Shown here piece after piece: positions 16,414-25,769 of a DNA stretch of 64,000 nucleotides; position 1 is the first letter of the stretch; each line of letters begins with the position of its first letter. The position numbers and the translations under genes were made by a program. The DNA lies in assembly GCF_001911425.1 (NCBI RefSeq), contig NZ_MPPL01000001.1, positions 3,835,597 through 3,899,596 on the forward strand, written 5' to 3'. The stretch comes from Mucilaginibacter polytrichastri (GTDB lineage: Bacteria; Bacteroidota; Bacteroidia; Sphingobacteriales; Sphingobacteriaceae). The notes beneath the pieces were generated by a model that was not told the DNA's origin, did not search any database, and worked only from the letters and a program-made list of their open reading frames with translations.

Positions 16414-18792
16414 ATGATGCTTCCGCAATTTCCTGACAGCCCCTTCCAAATTAAGCTTTCGTTTCATAAAATAATTGAAATGCTGGAAGAGACTGCAGCA
16501 ACAGATGGTAGTTTCCATGCCCGTAAGGCCGATGCCTTATTGCAAAAGATAGCGCCGCATCCCGAATTAAGGGATGGAATTGCTGATGTTGACCAACTGG
16601 AAGCTAATAAAGAGCTGATACATCAGTTACTTGATGAGTTATTCCCGCCGGCGCTATCCCTTAACGAGATCAAAGCTGTAAGCATTCCATTTTTAGGGCT
16701 TACCTTTAATTATACCAAAAGGTTTCAAAATATATTAAAAGCTGCCGGCACCAACTTCGAGATTAACATCCGCGATTTTGATTACCAGCAATTTTATATC
16801 ATGAGTTGCTGCATTATTCTTAACGCGCATTATGGCACTAACCTCGATTTTAGCAAACCGCTGTTTTATGACATACCCACTGCCGAAGGTGTTTCAAGAC
16901 ATTACCGCATTTTATACAATGCAGATTTTTTGGAGATAACCGCTACAGATAAGTCAGTAGATCTGTCTGAGGAAGACATTATGCAGCTCATGAATAATTA
17001 TGATGACCTGGCTTTGTGGAAAGAAAAATTTCCGCCGGGCAGCTGGAGCCTTAAAGGTTTTGCCATCATGACCCTGTACGATGCCACCACCGAAAACGCA
17101 CTATCTATTTTAAAAGGCACGTTGCTAGGCAACTCATCCGATCCGGATGTGCACCAAAACCTCGAGTCTATTTTCCGGTCAATCTTTAACATTGCGGATA
17201 TGCACATTGGCTTTACCGCTTATGAGAAAGAGGAAAAGAAATTTACCCATACCGGCTTAATTAACAAGTTTCAGAGTTATATACTACCCGAGCAATTTGA
17301 GGAAGACTGCCAGAAAATACTGCGTGCCGACTCGTACCAGATGCTGATAGACGAGCACCGCTTTTTGGCTATTGCAGATGTAGATGAGATGCTATCGCAA
17401 ATACCCGAGAGTAACCTGTTACGCCACTTTCAGAAGCAAAATATAAAGAGCTTTATATTGGCGCCGGTAGTTAAAAACGGCAATCTATTAGGATTGTTAG
17501 AGCTGGTATCGTGCCGTACCAAAGACTTTAACAGTGTTACGGCAAAAAAGCTGGACATTGTGATGCCCTTTATTGTGGATACGCTTGACCGTAAGGTTAA
17601 CGAACTGCAAAACCAAATTCAGGCTGTTATACAAAACAACTATACGACCCTGCACCCCAGTGTGCACTGGAAATTTAAGCGGGAAGCCAAAAACTATATC
17701 CTCAGCCAAAACGAGGGTATAGATTATACCTTGAAAGAAATAAAGTTTAAGGATGTATATCCTTTATATGGCCAGATCGATATCAAAGATTCGTCTGTTA
17801 CCCGCAACGCCAGCGTTAAAAATGACCTGATTAACCAGTTAACTCAATTGGTGACCATACTGGAAGATTTAAACCAAAACAAGCTTGTAGCTGTTGCAGA
17901 ACAACAAATTTTTGATCTGAAAGAGTTTATCGAAGATCTTACCATCAGCATTAAGGCTGATACAGAGCAGCAGATCCAAAATTATTTACGAACACATATT
18001 TACCCGATTTTAGAAAATACAACTAATTTTAGCCCGGCTGTTAAAGCAAGCATCGAGACTTATTTTTATGGTACCGACCCGCTAACCGGTCAGTTTAACA
18101 GTAATCGCCGCGATTATGAAAAAACACTGTCTGTAATTAATGAAAAAATGGTGGCCATAATGGATAAACGCCAGTTGGAAATACAACGTTATTTTCCGCA
18201 TTATTTCGAGCGTTTTAAAACCGATGGGGTGGAACACAATTTATATATCGGCAATTCCATTACTCCCAACAAAGGTTTTGACGAAAACCACCTGCAACAT
18301 TTGCGCTTATGGCAGTTACAGGTGCTAAGCGAAATGGCTATAGAAGAACATTACCTTAAAGCCAGGCTGCCTTACCATTTAGGTGTAACCGGGCTGCTGC
18401 TGGTATTTAGCACACCAATTGCCATCAGGTTCAGGATGGATGAAAAGCATTTTGATGTGGATGGTGCCTACAACATCCGTTACGAGGTAATTAAAAAACG
18501 GATTGATAAGGCCCATGTAAAAGATTCTATCGAGCGGATTACCCAGCAAGGAAAAATAACAATCGTATACACCAAACACGAGGAGGCCGAAGAGTACAAA
18601 AAATACATTGCCCTGCTGCAGGCCAAACGTATATTAGCAGAAGGTATCGAGCAGTTTGACATTGAAGACCTGCAAGGCGTATCGGGCTTAAAGGCATTAA
18701 GGGTAAGCGTTTTATATGAGCATATAACCTGCGCCGAAAACGTATACTCGTACGATGATCTGTATGAGCAATTAAATGAGGTACAGATTTAA
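16414..18792 (+). CDS. large GAF-domain protein of unknown function
   Basis: A soluble 792-residue protein without signal peptide or clear membrane segments. A GAF-like domain is visible around residues 230-400: RSIFNIADMHIGFTAYE, then SFILAPVVKNGNLLGLLELV, which is the usual end of a GAF fold. The N-terminal 220 residues and the long C-terminal part (including LRLWQLQVLSEMAIEEHYLKARLPYHLGV) match no domain I recognise, and there is no kinase, cyclase, DNA-binding or receiver domain. It may be a cytoplasmic small-molecule sensor acting through protein contacts. Two ATGs, at 16414 and 16417, are equally possible. It is followed by a strong terminator. Confidence 0.85.
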   Translation: MMLPQFPDSPFQIKLSFHKIIEMLEETAATDGSFHARKADALLQKIAPHPELRDGIADVDQLEANKELIHQLLDELFPPALSLNEIKAVSIPFLGLTFNYTKRFQNILKAAGTNFEINIRDFDYQQFYIMSCCIILNAHYGTNLDFSKPLFYDIPTAEGVSRHYRILYNADFLEITATDKSVDLSEEDIMQLMNNYDDLALWKEKFPPGSWSLKGFAIMTLYDATTENALSILKGTLLGNSSDPDVHQNLESIFRSIFNIADMHIGFTAYEKEEKKFTHTGLINKFQSYILPEQFEEDCQKILRADSYQMLIDEHRFLAIADVDEMLSQIPESNLLRHFQKQNIKSFILAPVVKNGNLLGLLELVSCRTKDFNSVTAKKLDIVMPFIVDTLDRKVNELQNQIQAVIQNNYTTLHPSVHWKFKREAKNYILSQNEGIDYTLKEIKFKDVYPLYGQIDIKDSSVTRNASVKNDLINQLTQLVTILEDLNQNKLVAVAEQQIFDLKEFIEDLTISIKADTEQQIQNYLRTHIYPILENTTNFSPAVKASIETYFYGTDPLTGQFNSNRRDYEKTLSVINEKMVAIMDKRQLEIQRYFPHYFERFKTDGVEHNLYIGNSITPNKGFDENHLQHLRLWQLQVLSEMAIEEHYLKARLPYHLGVTGLLLVFSTPIAIRFRMDEKHFDVDGAYNIRYEVIKKRIDKAHVKDSIERITQQGKITIVYTKHEEAEEYKKYIALLQAKRILAEGIEQFDIEDLQGVSGLKALRVSVLYEHITCAENVYSYDDLYEQLNEVQI

Positions 18793-18799
18793 GGCTCCT

Positions 18800-18833
18800 A
18801 AAAGAGCTGCAGAAATTATTCTGCGGCGCTTTT
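18800..18833. terminator. bidirectional terminator
   Basis: Hairpin between convergent genes: GCTGCAGAA at 18806-18814 pairs with 18819-18827 (one G-U), and outer AAAAG/CTTTT arms extend it across one mismatch. The A-run on the left and T-run on the right suit termination of both the GAF gene and the barrel-protein gene. Confidence 0.75.
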
Positions 18834-18857
18834 GTTTATCCGTATAATAAAAGCTGT

Positions 18858-21449
18858 TTAAAATCTAAATCCTGCAGAGATGTATGGATATGTACCTTCC
18901 TTAGAAGCCCCAACTACCGCTTGGATCATTACCAACCGGGCCGGGCTAAACCATATACCACCGCCGTAACCATCGTGCCATACATCAGATGATTCGCCCG
19001 GTGACCATACCCTGCCCACATCATTAAAACCCACAATACCAATGGTACCCGGCAATACATATGATTTAATATAGAATAGTTTTAAGCGCAGTTCGAGGTT
19101 ATTGTAGGCCATGCTTTTACCTGTAAAACGCCATAGGTAAAAGCCGCGCAGGCTTTGGCTGCCACCCAGTTTTAACTGTTGAAAGTACTCGGCATTACCT
19201 AAAGTGGTACCGCCGCCAATGCGGTTGGCTATTACAAATGTCGAATCTTTATCCGGGTTGATGTAGAAACTAAACTCCGACACAATTTGCCCGTAGTTAT
19301 GGTTACCATTATTGATGCCCTGCATATCGGATAGTGTGGTAGTCCAGTAAATTCCCTTATGCGGGTCTGATGCTTTGTCGCGCGTATCTACAGCAACGGT
19401 ACTCACCACCCCGGCATAAACATGCGACCCATAAACCTGCTGCCCGGGGTTTTCCTGGTTATAGGTATTTAAAAACCTATCGTTGTTTTTATCTTCAGAT
19501 CCATTGTAGAATTGGCCCATCACGCCTCCGCTCACCGTCCATTTACCATAGGTGTGCCGCAGCCTTACATCTGCGCCTATATAATCATAAATGCCACGAT
19601 AGTAACGGATCTTTTTATTGCCCTCATTTATAAACTGGCTCTCATTCCCTACCCCAAAAAAGTTACTGGTATAATTAGGCCCTTTAGATAACACATTAAC
19701 CACCAGATCTGACTTACCGGTTACCTGCTTAAACTCGCCGTTATAGTTTAACATCAGCGAGTTGGTCGCAAAGCCATAATTAACAATCAGGCTCTGTCTG
19801 AAAGCGTACGGATATTTACGGAAACCTTGTTTCTCGTAAATAAAATCGCCGATAAACTGTACGCCGTAATCCTTATTATAACTTCCCAAAATAAGTGGCT
19901 GCAAAAAGTTATACTTAAAACCCTTGCTTTGATACTGGTTAACCGTAGTATCGGTAGAGGTGCGGATGCGTGCCTGCGACGATTTAGGCAGGTTATTCTT
20001 TTCGTCAGACCGATCGTAAATATACAGCCTGCCTTTTTCATGCACATTGCTGTCAATCGCAAAGGTATCTTCGTCATCCCCGCCAATCATTCTCACTGTA
20101 ATGGGCGATGCATGTTCGCCATGTACAGCAAACATATCTTTACCATCAAAGCCATAAAGCCTTACTTCATGAGTTACCTTAGGGTCGAAAGTGCGCTGGT
20201 AGGTAATCTTGCCCTCTTTTTCATCCTTATACTTATGGATGGCTACGTTTAACATCCCATCGGGCTGGTTTACAATTTCAAACTTCTCACGCTTGTCTGA
20301 TGCCGGTATTTCTACTATGGTGGCTATAAATTTATAGTATTTAATAGCCTGTTTATCCAGTATATTTCTGCGGGCAATTAAGTTATGGATCAGTTTGGCA
20401 CCGCTTAGTTTAAAAATGGTGTCTGGCATTTGTTTAATGGCATTGGTAATTACCTGATCGGTAAGCTTACTTTGCACATAGGCAATCTGCTCTTTCCAGT
20501 CCTTTTCATCCAGGCCATTTAAAAAGTAACGGTCAACATTCCGGGCGTTCAGGTTCCAGCGGTTAATAGATCTGATATGGTCGCGATAATCCTGAAACTT
20601 GGCCATCATTAAATGCCGCGAAACTAACCAGGGGAAAAGCCCGCCGGCGCTGTTATATACCTGGTCCCTGTCGCGGGGTACTGGTTTATAGTTGATGTTT
20701 CCTTTATCATCTTCATTACGTTCCCAGCGCCATTGGTCTTCGTGGCGGTCCCAGTCGCCCAATAGCATATCGAGTAAACGCGCTCTTAATACCAGTTTCT
20801 GGTCAACATGATTGTCGTTATCGTTCTTAAGTTTCTTTTGGGCCTTGGGTGTATTGTCGGTTTTTTCATCTCCCGGTTCGCGCTCTTCAAACAAGAAAAC
20901 CTGGTTAGCAAAATCCTTCCTAAACTCGCCAAGGGCAGGGTCATCTGGCATAAAAACAATTTGCGGGTTGGCATGCGGTACATCAAGCGCTTTGGCCAGC
21001 GGCGGTACAGTTAAAGCCGCGTAAGGATGCTCGGCCGAAATTTGATCTTGTATAATTGCCGCGGCAACGGTTGGCCTTAATGTTGGCGGCAACACCGCAT
21101 CGGGATATTTTTGGATGGTACGGATAACCCACTCCTGCCCGGTAGAATCTTTGAGGCGCAGTGATTTGGTTTGCATGCCCCCGCCCTTCTGCAAGATCTT
21201 AAGGCCGCCTTTTTCCTGGCTCAAGCGAAAGATTTTCATCTTGACAGGCGCAGCCCACAATCCCCGATAATTTTCGCCGAAGAAGAACCGTTGCGAATTA
21301 CCAACGCTATCGTACCCCGGTTCAATGGCTACCTTAATGCTATCGCCAGCCAGGGGGGCCTGCGCAAGGCTGTTATAAAAAGCACTTATTATAAAAAATA
21401 CAGTTAAGCAAATTTTCAGAATATGTTGGGGTATTTTATTGAACGGCAT
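18858..21449 (-). CDS. Omp85/BamA-like outer-membrane protein with kinase-like N-terminal domain
   Basis: An 863-residue protein with a signal peptide (LTVFFIISAFYNSLAQ). The C-terminal 350 residues are an Omp85-type beta-barrel: alternating strands, GGSQSLRGFYLWRF (like the VRGY/F motif of BamA) and a terminal strand ending in Phe (YPYISAGFRF). No POTRA repeats are apparent. The N-terminal half has EWVIRTIQKYPD, then LLGDWDRHEDQWRW with Asp232 and D234-R235-H236, then PVPRDRDQVY about 25 residues later. This order resembles the catalytic loop and metal-binding site of atypical kinases of the Fam20C/CotH/HipA type (G-x-DRH). That resemblance is my inference and no activity is shown. It is a monocistronic leftward gene. 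Confidence 0.82.
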   Translation of the reverse strand: MPFNKIPQHILKICLTVFFIISAFYNSLAQAPLAGDSIKVAIEPGYDSVGNSQRFFFGENYRGLWAAPVKMKIFRLSQEKGGLKILQKGGGMQTKSLRLKDSTGQEWVIRTIQKYPDAVLPPTLRPTVAAAIIQDQISAEHPYAALTVPPLAKALDVPHANPQIVFMPDDPALGEFRKDFANQVFLFEEREPGDEKTDNTPKAQKKLKNDNDNHVDQKLVLRARLLDMLLGDWDRHEDQWRWERNEDDKGNINYKPVPRDRDQVYNSAGGLFPWLVSRHLMMAKFQDYRDHIRSINRWNLNARNVDRYFLNGLDEKDWKEQIAYVQSKLTDQVITNAIKQMPDTIFKLSGAKLIHNLIARRNILDKQAIKYYKFIATIVEIPASDKREKFEIVNQPDGMLNVAIHKYKDEKEGKITYQRTFDPKVTHEVRLYGFDGKDMFAVHGEHASPITVRMIGGDDEDTFAIDSNVHEKGRLYIYDRSDEKNNLPKSSQARIRTSTDTTVNQYQSKGFKYNFLQPLILGSYNKDYGVQFIGDFIYEKQGFRKYPYAFRQSLIVNYGFATNSLMLNYNGEFKQVTGKSDLVVNVLSKGPNYTSNFFGVGNESQFINEGNKKIRYYRGIYDYIGADVRLRHTYGKWTVSGGVMGQFYNGSEDKNNDRFLNTYNQENPGQQVYGSHVYAGVVSTVAVDTRDKASDPHKGIYWTTTLSDMQGINNGNHNYGQIVSEFSFYINPDKDSTFVIANRIGGGTTLGNAEYFQQLKLGGSQSLRGFYLWRFTGKSMAYNNLELRLKLFYIKSYVLPGTIGIVGFNDVGRVWSPGESSDVWHDGYGGGIWFSPARLVMIQAVVGASKEGTYPYISAGFRF

Positions 21450-21835
21450 ATATTACGGTAAAAGGGGTTATGGGCTTATTTATTTTTCGATGTTTTGCTT
21501 TTGAATTAACTACCAATATGCGCGGGCCATTTACAGTTAAGTGTTTTCGCTATATGGTTATCATCACAAAACTAATCCACTAAAATTAAATTTAAATAAA
21601 AATCGTAGTAATTCTAAAAATGGGCTATTCTACATCTCTGTATTACCAAATTAAATTCCGACTTTTTAATATTAATCCAATAAATACATGTAAGTATATG
21701 TGCTTATAAGTATAAAAGAATGCCTGCTGTAAATTTCCTTACTTCATCCCGAAGAAAACTTAACATCTTATTTACAATTGCTAAATATTCTAAAATACGG
21801 GGCTATGTCATAACACTGTTAAAAATCGTTAAATC

Positions 21836-21877
21836 GTAAACTAAGTTGACCATATTAGTCAACTTAGTTTACCTTTG
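21836..21877 (+). promoter_or_regulatory. promoter with overlapping palindromic operator (MarR candidate)
   Basis: A perfect 15-bp inverted repeat, GTAAACTAAGTTGAC at 21836-21850 and its complement at 21858-21872, with a 7-bp spacer. It overlaps a promoter: TTG at 21846-21848 and TACCTTTG at 21870-21877. A bound protein would block RNA polymerase. The same 15-mer occurs again at 24888-24902, just before the MarR gene of this unit. Confidence 0.8.
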
Positions 21878-21897
21878 TATCATCAATCAGAACGATA

Positions 21898-22260
21898 ATG
21901 AAAGCACTTGACTTACACCACAATCCATTGAACGATTTACATGCCCGTCTTTTGGCTCTGCGCCATAAGCTTGCGTTAAGAAATCCGGTTCAATTGCATT
22001 TGCCAAAAGTTAACTTTCCTGTAGATGCAGCATCTGGCAAACAGATTAAAACATACCTGATGGGTGCCATTAAAGAAGGCCTTAAACAAAATCTATTAGG
22101 TGCAGAAATTGATATGGAGTTTTTAGTATTCTCTATCCGCACTTACGGCCAAACATTGCTGCACATGGCCAGTCAGCCAAACGCGGTTAAGCAACTTACC
22201 GCGCATAAAGATGGCAGTGAAGCTTACTACAATCATCATAACAACACCTTAGCTAATTAA
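21898..22260 (+). CDS. 120-residue protein of unknown function in a MarR-operator unit
   Basis: A small, basic and His-rich soluble protein without signal peptide. The stretch KTYLMGAIKEGLKQNLLGAE followed by IDMEFLVFSIRTYGQTLL resembles the ligand-domain helices of TetR-type regulators (AI.EG...G.....D.E.L...I), but there is no helix-turn-helix part, so it would be at most a stand-alone ligand domain. I do not assign a function. It begins 21 bp after the operator-bearing promoter and ends 16 bp before the DUF5686 gene, so it is the first gene of that unit. Confidence 0.75.
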   Translation: MKALDLHHNPLNDLHARLLALRHKLALRNPVQLHLPKVNFPVDAASGKQIKTYLMGAIKEGLKQNLLGAEIDMEFLVFSIRTYGQTLLHMASQPNAVKQLTAHKDGSEAYYNHHNNTLAN

Positions 22261-22276
22261 CACGTTCACAACTATA

Positions 22277-24877
22277 ATGAGTTTTACTTTTACTAAAAAT
22301 TTATATCGTGGCACTTTACTGGTGCTTTTTCTGTTAAGTACCAGCTTGCTGGCCCATGCACAAAATACTATTGTAAAGGGTACAGTAACCGATGCTAAAA
22401 CAAAAGAGACTTTACCTTATGTAACTGTAGTATTTGCGGGCAGCACACAGGGTATAAGCACAGATAACCAAGGCAAGTTTAGCCTTACCACTTCTAATAA
22501 TACTTATACGCAGATTAAGGTTTCATTTGTTGGTTACAAAACCGTAGTGCGAACCATTGAGCCGGGTAAAGAGCAGGTTATTAATATTGCCTTAGGTGTA
22601 GACCAGCGCTTATTAAATGAAGTAGTGGTAAAGGCCGGCAAAAAAGCTAAATACCGTAACAAGGATAACCCGGCTGTAGAATTGATACGCCAGGTTATTG
22701 CGCATAAAAACCAAAACCGTTTAGAGAGCTACGACTATACCGAGTACCAGCAGTACGAGCGGATGAACTTTTACCTGAGTAACTTATCAGACAAATTCAG
22801 GAACAAGAAATTATTTAAGAATTACCAGTTTTTGTTTCAGCAGCAAGATTCTACCGCTATAGGTGGCAAAACTTTGTTGCCGATGTACATGGAAGAAAAG
22901 TTATCTAACAACTACTACCGCAAGGCTCCTTATACCAAAAAGCAAATTGTTGAAGCTACCAAGCAAGTAAAATACGACGAGAATTTTATTGACAACCAGG
23001 GCCTATCTGCCTACTTTAACCGTATTTACCAGGACATTAATATTTATGATAACAACGTATCGCTGTTAACCAACCAGATATTAAGCCCTATTGCAGACCA
23101 CTCGCCCGATTTTTATAAATTCTTTATTACCGATACCTTAAAAGACCAGTCGCCCAACTTAATTGAGTTGAGCTTTACCCCCCGTAACACTAATGACTTA
23201 TTGTTTGAGGGTAAACTATATGTAACTATGGATGGTAACTTCGCGGTAGAAAACGCGGTGTTAACCGTTAATAAAAACATCAACTTAAACTTTGTGCGCC
23301 AAATGCAGGCCACGCTTGAGTTTGAGAAAAACACAGATGGCCGCTACCACTTAAGCCAGAGCGACCTGAAAATGGACTTCGGGATCAGCAAAAACAAAGG
23401 CGGCGGTATTTATGGTGAGCGTAAGGTTATCCTCACCAACTTTGCTATTAACAACCCGCGCCCTAAGCAAACTTACGAAGGCCCGGCACAGGTTGTTGCC
23501 ACCAACTCTGATGCCAAAGACGATAAGTACTGGTCTATGAGCCGCCCGGATAGCCTACCGGCAGCACAGGCCAACATTTACAAAAACATTGATAGCCTGC
23601 AAACCATCCCATCGTTTAAACGCACTATGGATTTGGTTACCTTATTTGTGGCCGGCTATAAAAGCTACGGCGCGTTTGAAGTTGGCCCGGTTAATACCTT
23701 TTACAGTTTTAACCCGGTAGAAGGTTTCCGCCCACGTATTGGTGGCCGTACCACGCCTAACCTTAGCAAGCGGTTTTACCTCGAAACTTATGGGGCCTAT
23801 GGTGTTAAAGACGAGAAGTTTAAATACTTTTTAAGTACTACCTACTCACTTAACGATAAATCGATCTACTCTTTCCCCCAAAATTATGTGCGGGCAAGTT
23901 TTCAGCACGATACCAAAATACCGGGACAAGAATTACAGTTTGTGCAGGAAGATAACTTTTTGCTTTCTTTTAAACGTGGCGACAACGACATGTGGCTGTA
24001 CAATGATATTTTCCGTTTAGATTATGTGCACGAGTTTTTAAACCACTTCTCTTATAAAGTAGGGTTTAAAAAATGGGGCCAAACGTCTGCCGGTTCATTA
24101 TATTTCCTAAACGGATACGGCCATTTACCGGCAAACTCTGCCGATATTAACAGCAGCATCAGCAATGTAGACAGACTAAGCACTACCGAGCTTAACTTAG
24201 AGTTGCGTTATGCACCGCACGAACGTTTTTACCAGGGTAAACTTTACCGTATCCCTATTATTGATAAATACCCCATTTTTACCTTACGCTACAACCAGGG
24301 CTTTGATGGCTTACTGGGCGGCCAGTATAAATATTCCAGCTTTACAGGTAACGTTAACAAGCGTTTTTATGTATCGCAATTAGGTTATACAGATGTTACA
24401 GTAGAAGGTGGTTACATTTTCGGTACGCTGCCATTTGCACTGCTGGATATTCACCATGCCAACCAGTCTTATGCATTGCAGCTACAGTCGTACAACTTAA
24501 TGAATTTCCTGGAGTTTGTGAGCGACCATTACGCCAGCATAATTGTAGATCATAATTTTAATGGCTTTTTGTTTAACAAAGTACCCTTGCTGAAAAAATT
24601 AAAACTCCGCGAAATTGTAGACGTTAAAGCCCTATGGGGTGGTGTTAGAGCCGAAAACAACCCGGCCAATAACCCGGCATTATTACAATACCCGGTTAAC
24701 GAAGAAGGTGTTGCTACTACCCGCTCATTAAGCAACGGCCCTTATGTGGAAGGCAGCGTTGGTGTAGGTAACATCTTTAAAGTGTTAAGATTAGACCTGG
24801 TTAGGCGTTTTACCTACCTGGATGACCCTGAAGCACCAAAATGGGGTGTAAGAGCATTAGTAAAATTCGATTTTTAA
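22277..24877 (+). CDS. DUF5686 outer-membrane protein with carboxypeptidase-regulatory-like domain
   Basis: An 866-residue protein. It has a signal peptide (LLVLFLLSTSLLAHAQ), then a carboxypeptidase-regulatory-like beta-sandwich (residues about 30-110: IVKGTVTDAKTKETLPYVTV, TDNQGKFSLT, VSFVGYKTV), then a long region with beta-barrel character ending in Phe (GVRALVKFDF). DUF5686 proteins are common in Bacteroidota, look like TonB-independent barrels and have no settled function. It sits between the 120-residue protein and the MarR gene, under the palindromic operator. Regulation by MarR suggests that its level must respond to a small molecule or stress. Confidence 0.9.
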   Translation: MSFTFTKNLYRGTLLVLFLLSTSLLAHAQNTIVKGTVTDAKTKETLPYVTVVFAGSTQGISTDNQGKFSLTTSNNTYTQIKVSFVGYKTVVRTIEPGKEQVINIALGVDQRLLNEVVVKAGKKAKYRNKDNPAVELIRQVIAHKNQNRLESYDYTEYQQYERMNFYLSNLSDKFRNKKLFKNYQFLFQQQDSTAIGGKTLLPMYMEEKLSNNYYRKAPYTKKQIVEATKQVKYDENFIDNQGLSAYFNRIYQDINIYDNNVSLLTNQILSPIADHSPDFYKFFITDTLKDQSPNLIELSFTPRNTNDLLFEGKLYVTMDGNFAVENAVLTVNKNINLNFVRQMQATLEFEKNTDGRYHLSQSDLKMDFGISKNKGGGIYGERKVILTNFAINNPRPKQTYEGPAQVVATNSDAKDDKYWSMSRPDSLPAAQANIYKNIDSLQTIPSFKRTMDLVTLFVAGYKSYGAFEVGPVNTFYSFNPVEGFRPRIGGRTTPNLSKRFYLETYGAYGVKDEKFKYFLSTTYSLNDKSIYSFPQNYVRASFQHDTKIPGQELQFVQEDNFLLSFKRGDNDMWLYNDIFRLDYVHEFLNHFSYKVGFKKWGQTSAGSLYFLNGYGHLPANSADINSSISNVDRLSTTELNLELRYAPHERFYQGKLYRIPIIDKYPIFTLRYNQGFDGLLGGQYKYSSFTGNVNKRFYVSQLGYTDVTVEGGYIFGTLPFALLDIHHANQSYALQLQSYNLMNFLEFVSDHYASIIVDHNFNGFLFNKVPLLKKLKLREIVDVKALWGGVRAENNPANNPALLQYPVNEEGVATTRSLSNGPYVEGSVGVGNIFKVLRLDLVRRFTYLDDPEAPKWGVRALVKFDF

Positions 24878-24887
24878 TACTAACTTG

Positions 24888-24902
24888 GTAAACTAAGTTG
24901 AC
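24888..24902 (+). promoter_or_regulatory. second copy of the operator half-site upstream of marR
   Basis: GTAAACTAAGTTGAC is identical to the left arm of the palindrome at 21836. It lies between the DUF5686 stop and the MarR ATG at 24980. The right arm is not conserved, although AACTT at 24882-24886 gives a shorter inverted pair with AAGTT inside the site. It may be a weaker site for autoregulation. Confidence 0.65.
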
Positions 24903-24979
24903 TAACGACCGTATAAAAGGTTGCCGCAAAAACAACATCAAAAATTTGTTGTAAAGCTTATAGCCCAAATAAATTAAAT

Positions 24980-25429
24980 ATGGAAGGTACAGACAGAATT
25001 GCTGCAAAGCTGGTATATATATTAAAGCGCCTCACAGACGAGTGGATCAACAAGCAACTGTGTTGCGGCGATCAGCCCTGCTTTAATTATTCGCACTTGC
25101 CGTTGTTTATGAGCATAGGTACCACAGGCATGTCTAACAGTGCCTTGGCCGAGAGGTTAAATGTAACTAAACAGGCTACCAGTAAAATAATTAAAGAGCT
25201 GGAAGCTACCAATATGGTGCGAAGCGAAAAAAGCGCAACAGATGCGCGCTCAATGGTATTATACTTAACACCCGATGGCGAAGCTTTTTACAACCACATT
25301 AAATCGCAGATATTAGCACTCGAAGAGCAATATAAAAAGCTGGTTGGTGCCAAAAATTATGAAATTGCTATTGATGTAATGCTGAAACTAATCAGCTTCC
25401 ATGAAACACAAAACTTTAGCTGCCAATAA
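24980..25429 (+). CDS. MarR-family transcriptional regulator
   Basis: A 149-residue winged-helix protein. The recognition region is NSALAERLNVTKQATSKIIKELEATNMV, followed by the wing with EKSATDARSMVLYLTPDG, which has the conserved Asp-x-Arg of MarR proteins. CCGDQPCFNY near residue 30 puts three Cys close together in the N-terminal part, which might be redox-active (inference). It probably controls its own unit through the 15-bp element found at 21836 and 24888. The gene ends at a good hairpin terminator. Confidence 0.92.
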   Translation: MEGTDRIAAKLVYILKRLTDEWINKQLCCGDQPCFNYSHLPLFMSIGTTGMSNSALAERLNVTKQATSKIIKELEATNMVRSEKSATDARSMVLYLTPDGEAFYNHIKSQILALEEQYKKLVGAKNYEIAIDVMLKLISFHETQNFSCQ

Positions 25430-25769
25430 TTCTTCGTTTAATTATTTCTTTTAATAATATTCTTTATAGATTTGCCGGCGCACGCTTTAATTGTGCCGGC
25501 ATTTTCATTTCATATAATACCCGCCATGCTCCACCCGGTATTATATTTATATTTCGCCAGCCCTGGCTACTTAAAAATATAAATTAACGACAATTTAATA
25601 CAGCCGGATGTAACAATGCGGTAAACTTGTATATCTATATAACTATTGGAAATTATTATTGAATTATTTTTCTACTACTCTGCTTATCTTGGCAGTATCT
25701 ATTATAACAAACATTTAATCTACCCAAAAAATGCCTGCAATGGCATTTTAAAAACATAAAAAATCCATT
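25430..25769. other. intergenic region after marR
   Basis: 340 bp without a credible gene. Its left part carries the marR terminator (25473-25501). The rest is AT-rich and should hold the promoter of the kinase gene at 25770, but no good TAnnTTTG box is visible. Confidence 0.5.
25473..25501 (+). terminator. terminator of the MarR unit
   Basis: TGCCGGCGC at 25473-25481 pairs with GTGCCGGCA at 25493-25501 (one G-U pair), loop of 11 nt, followed by TTTTCATTT. Confidence 0.75.
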
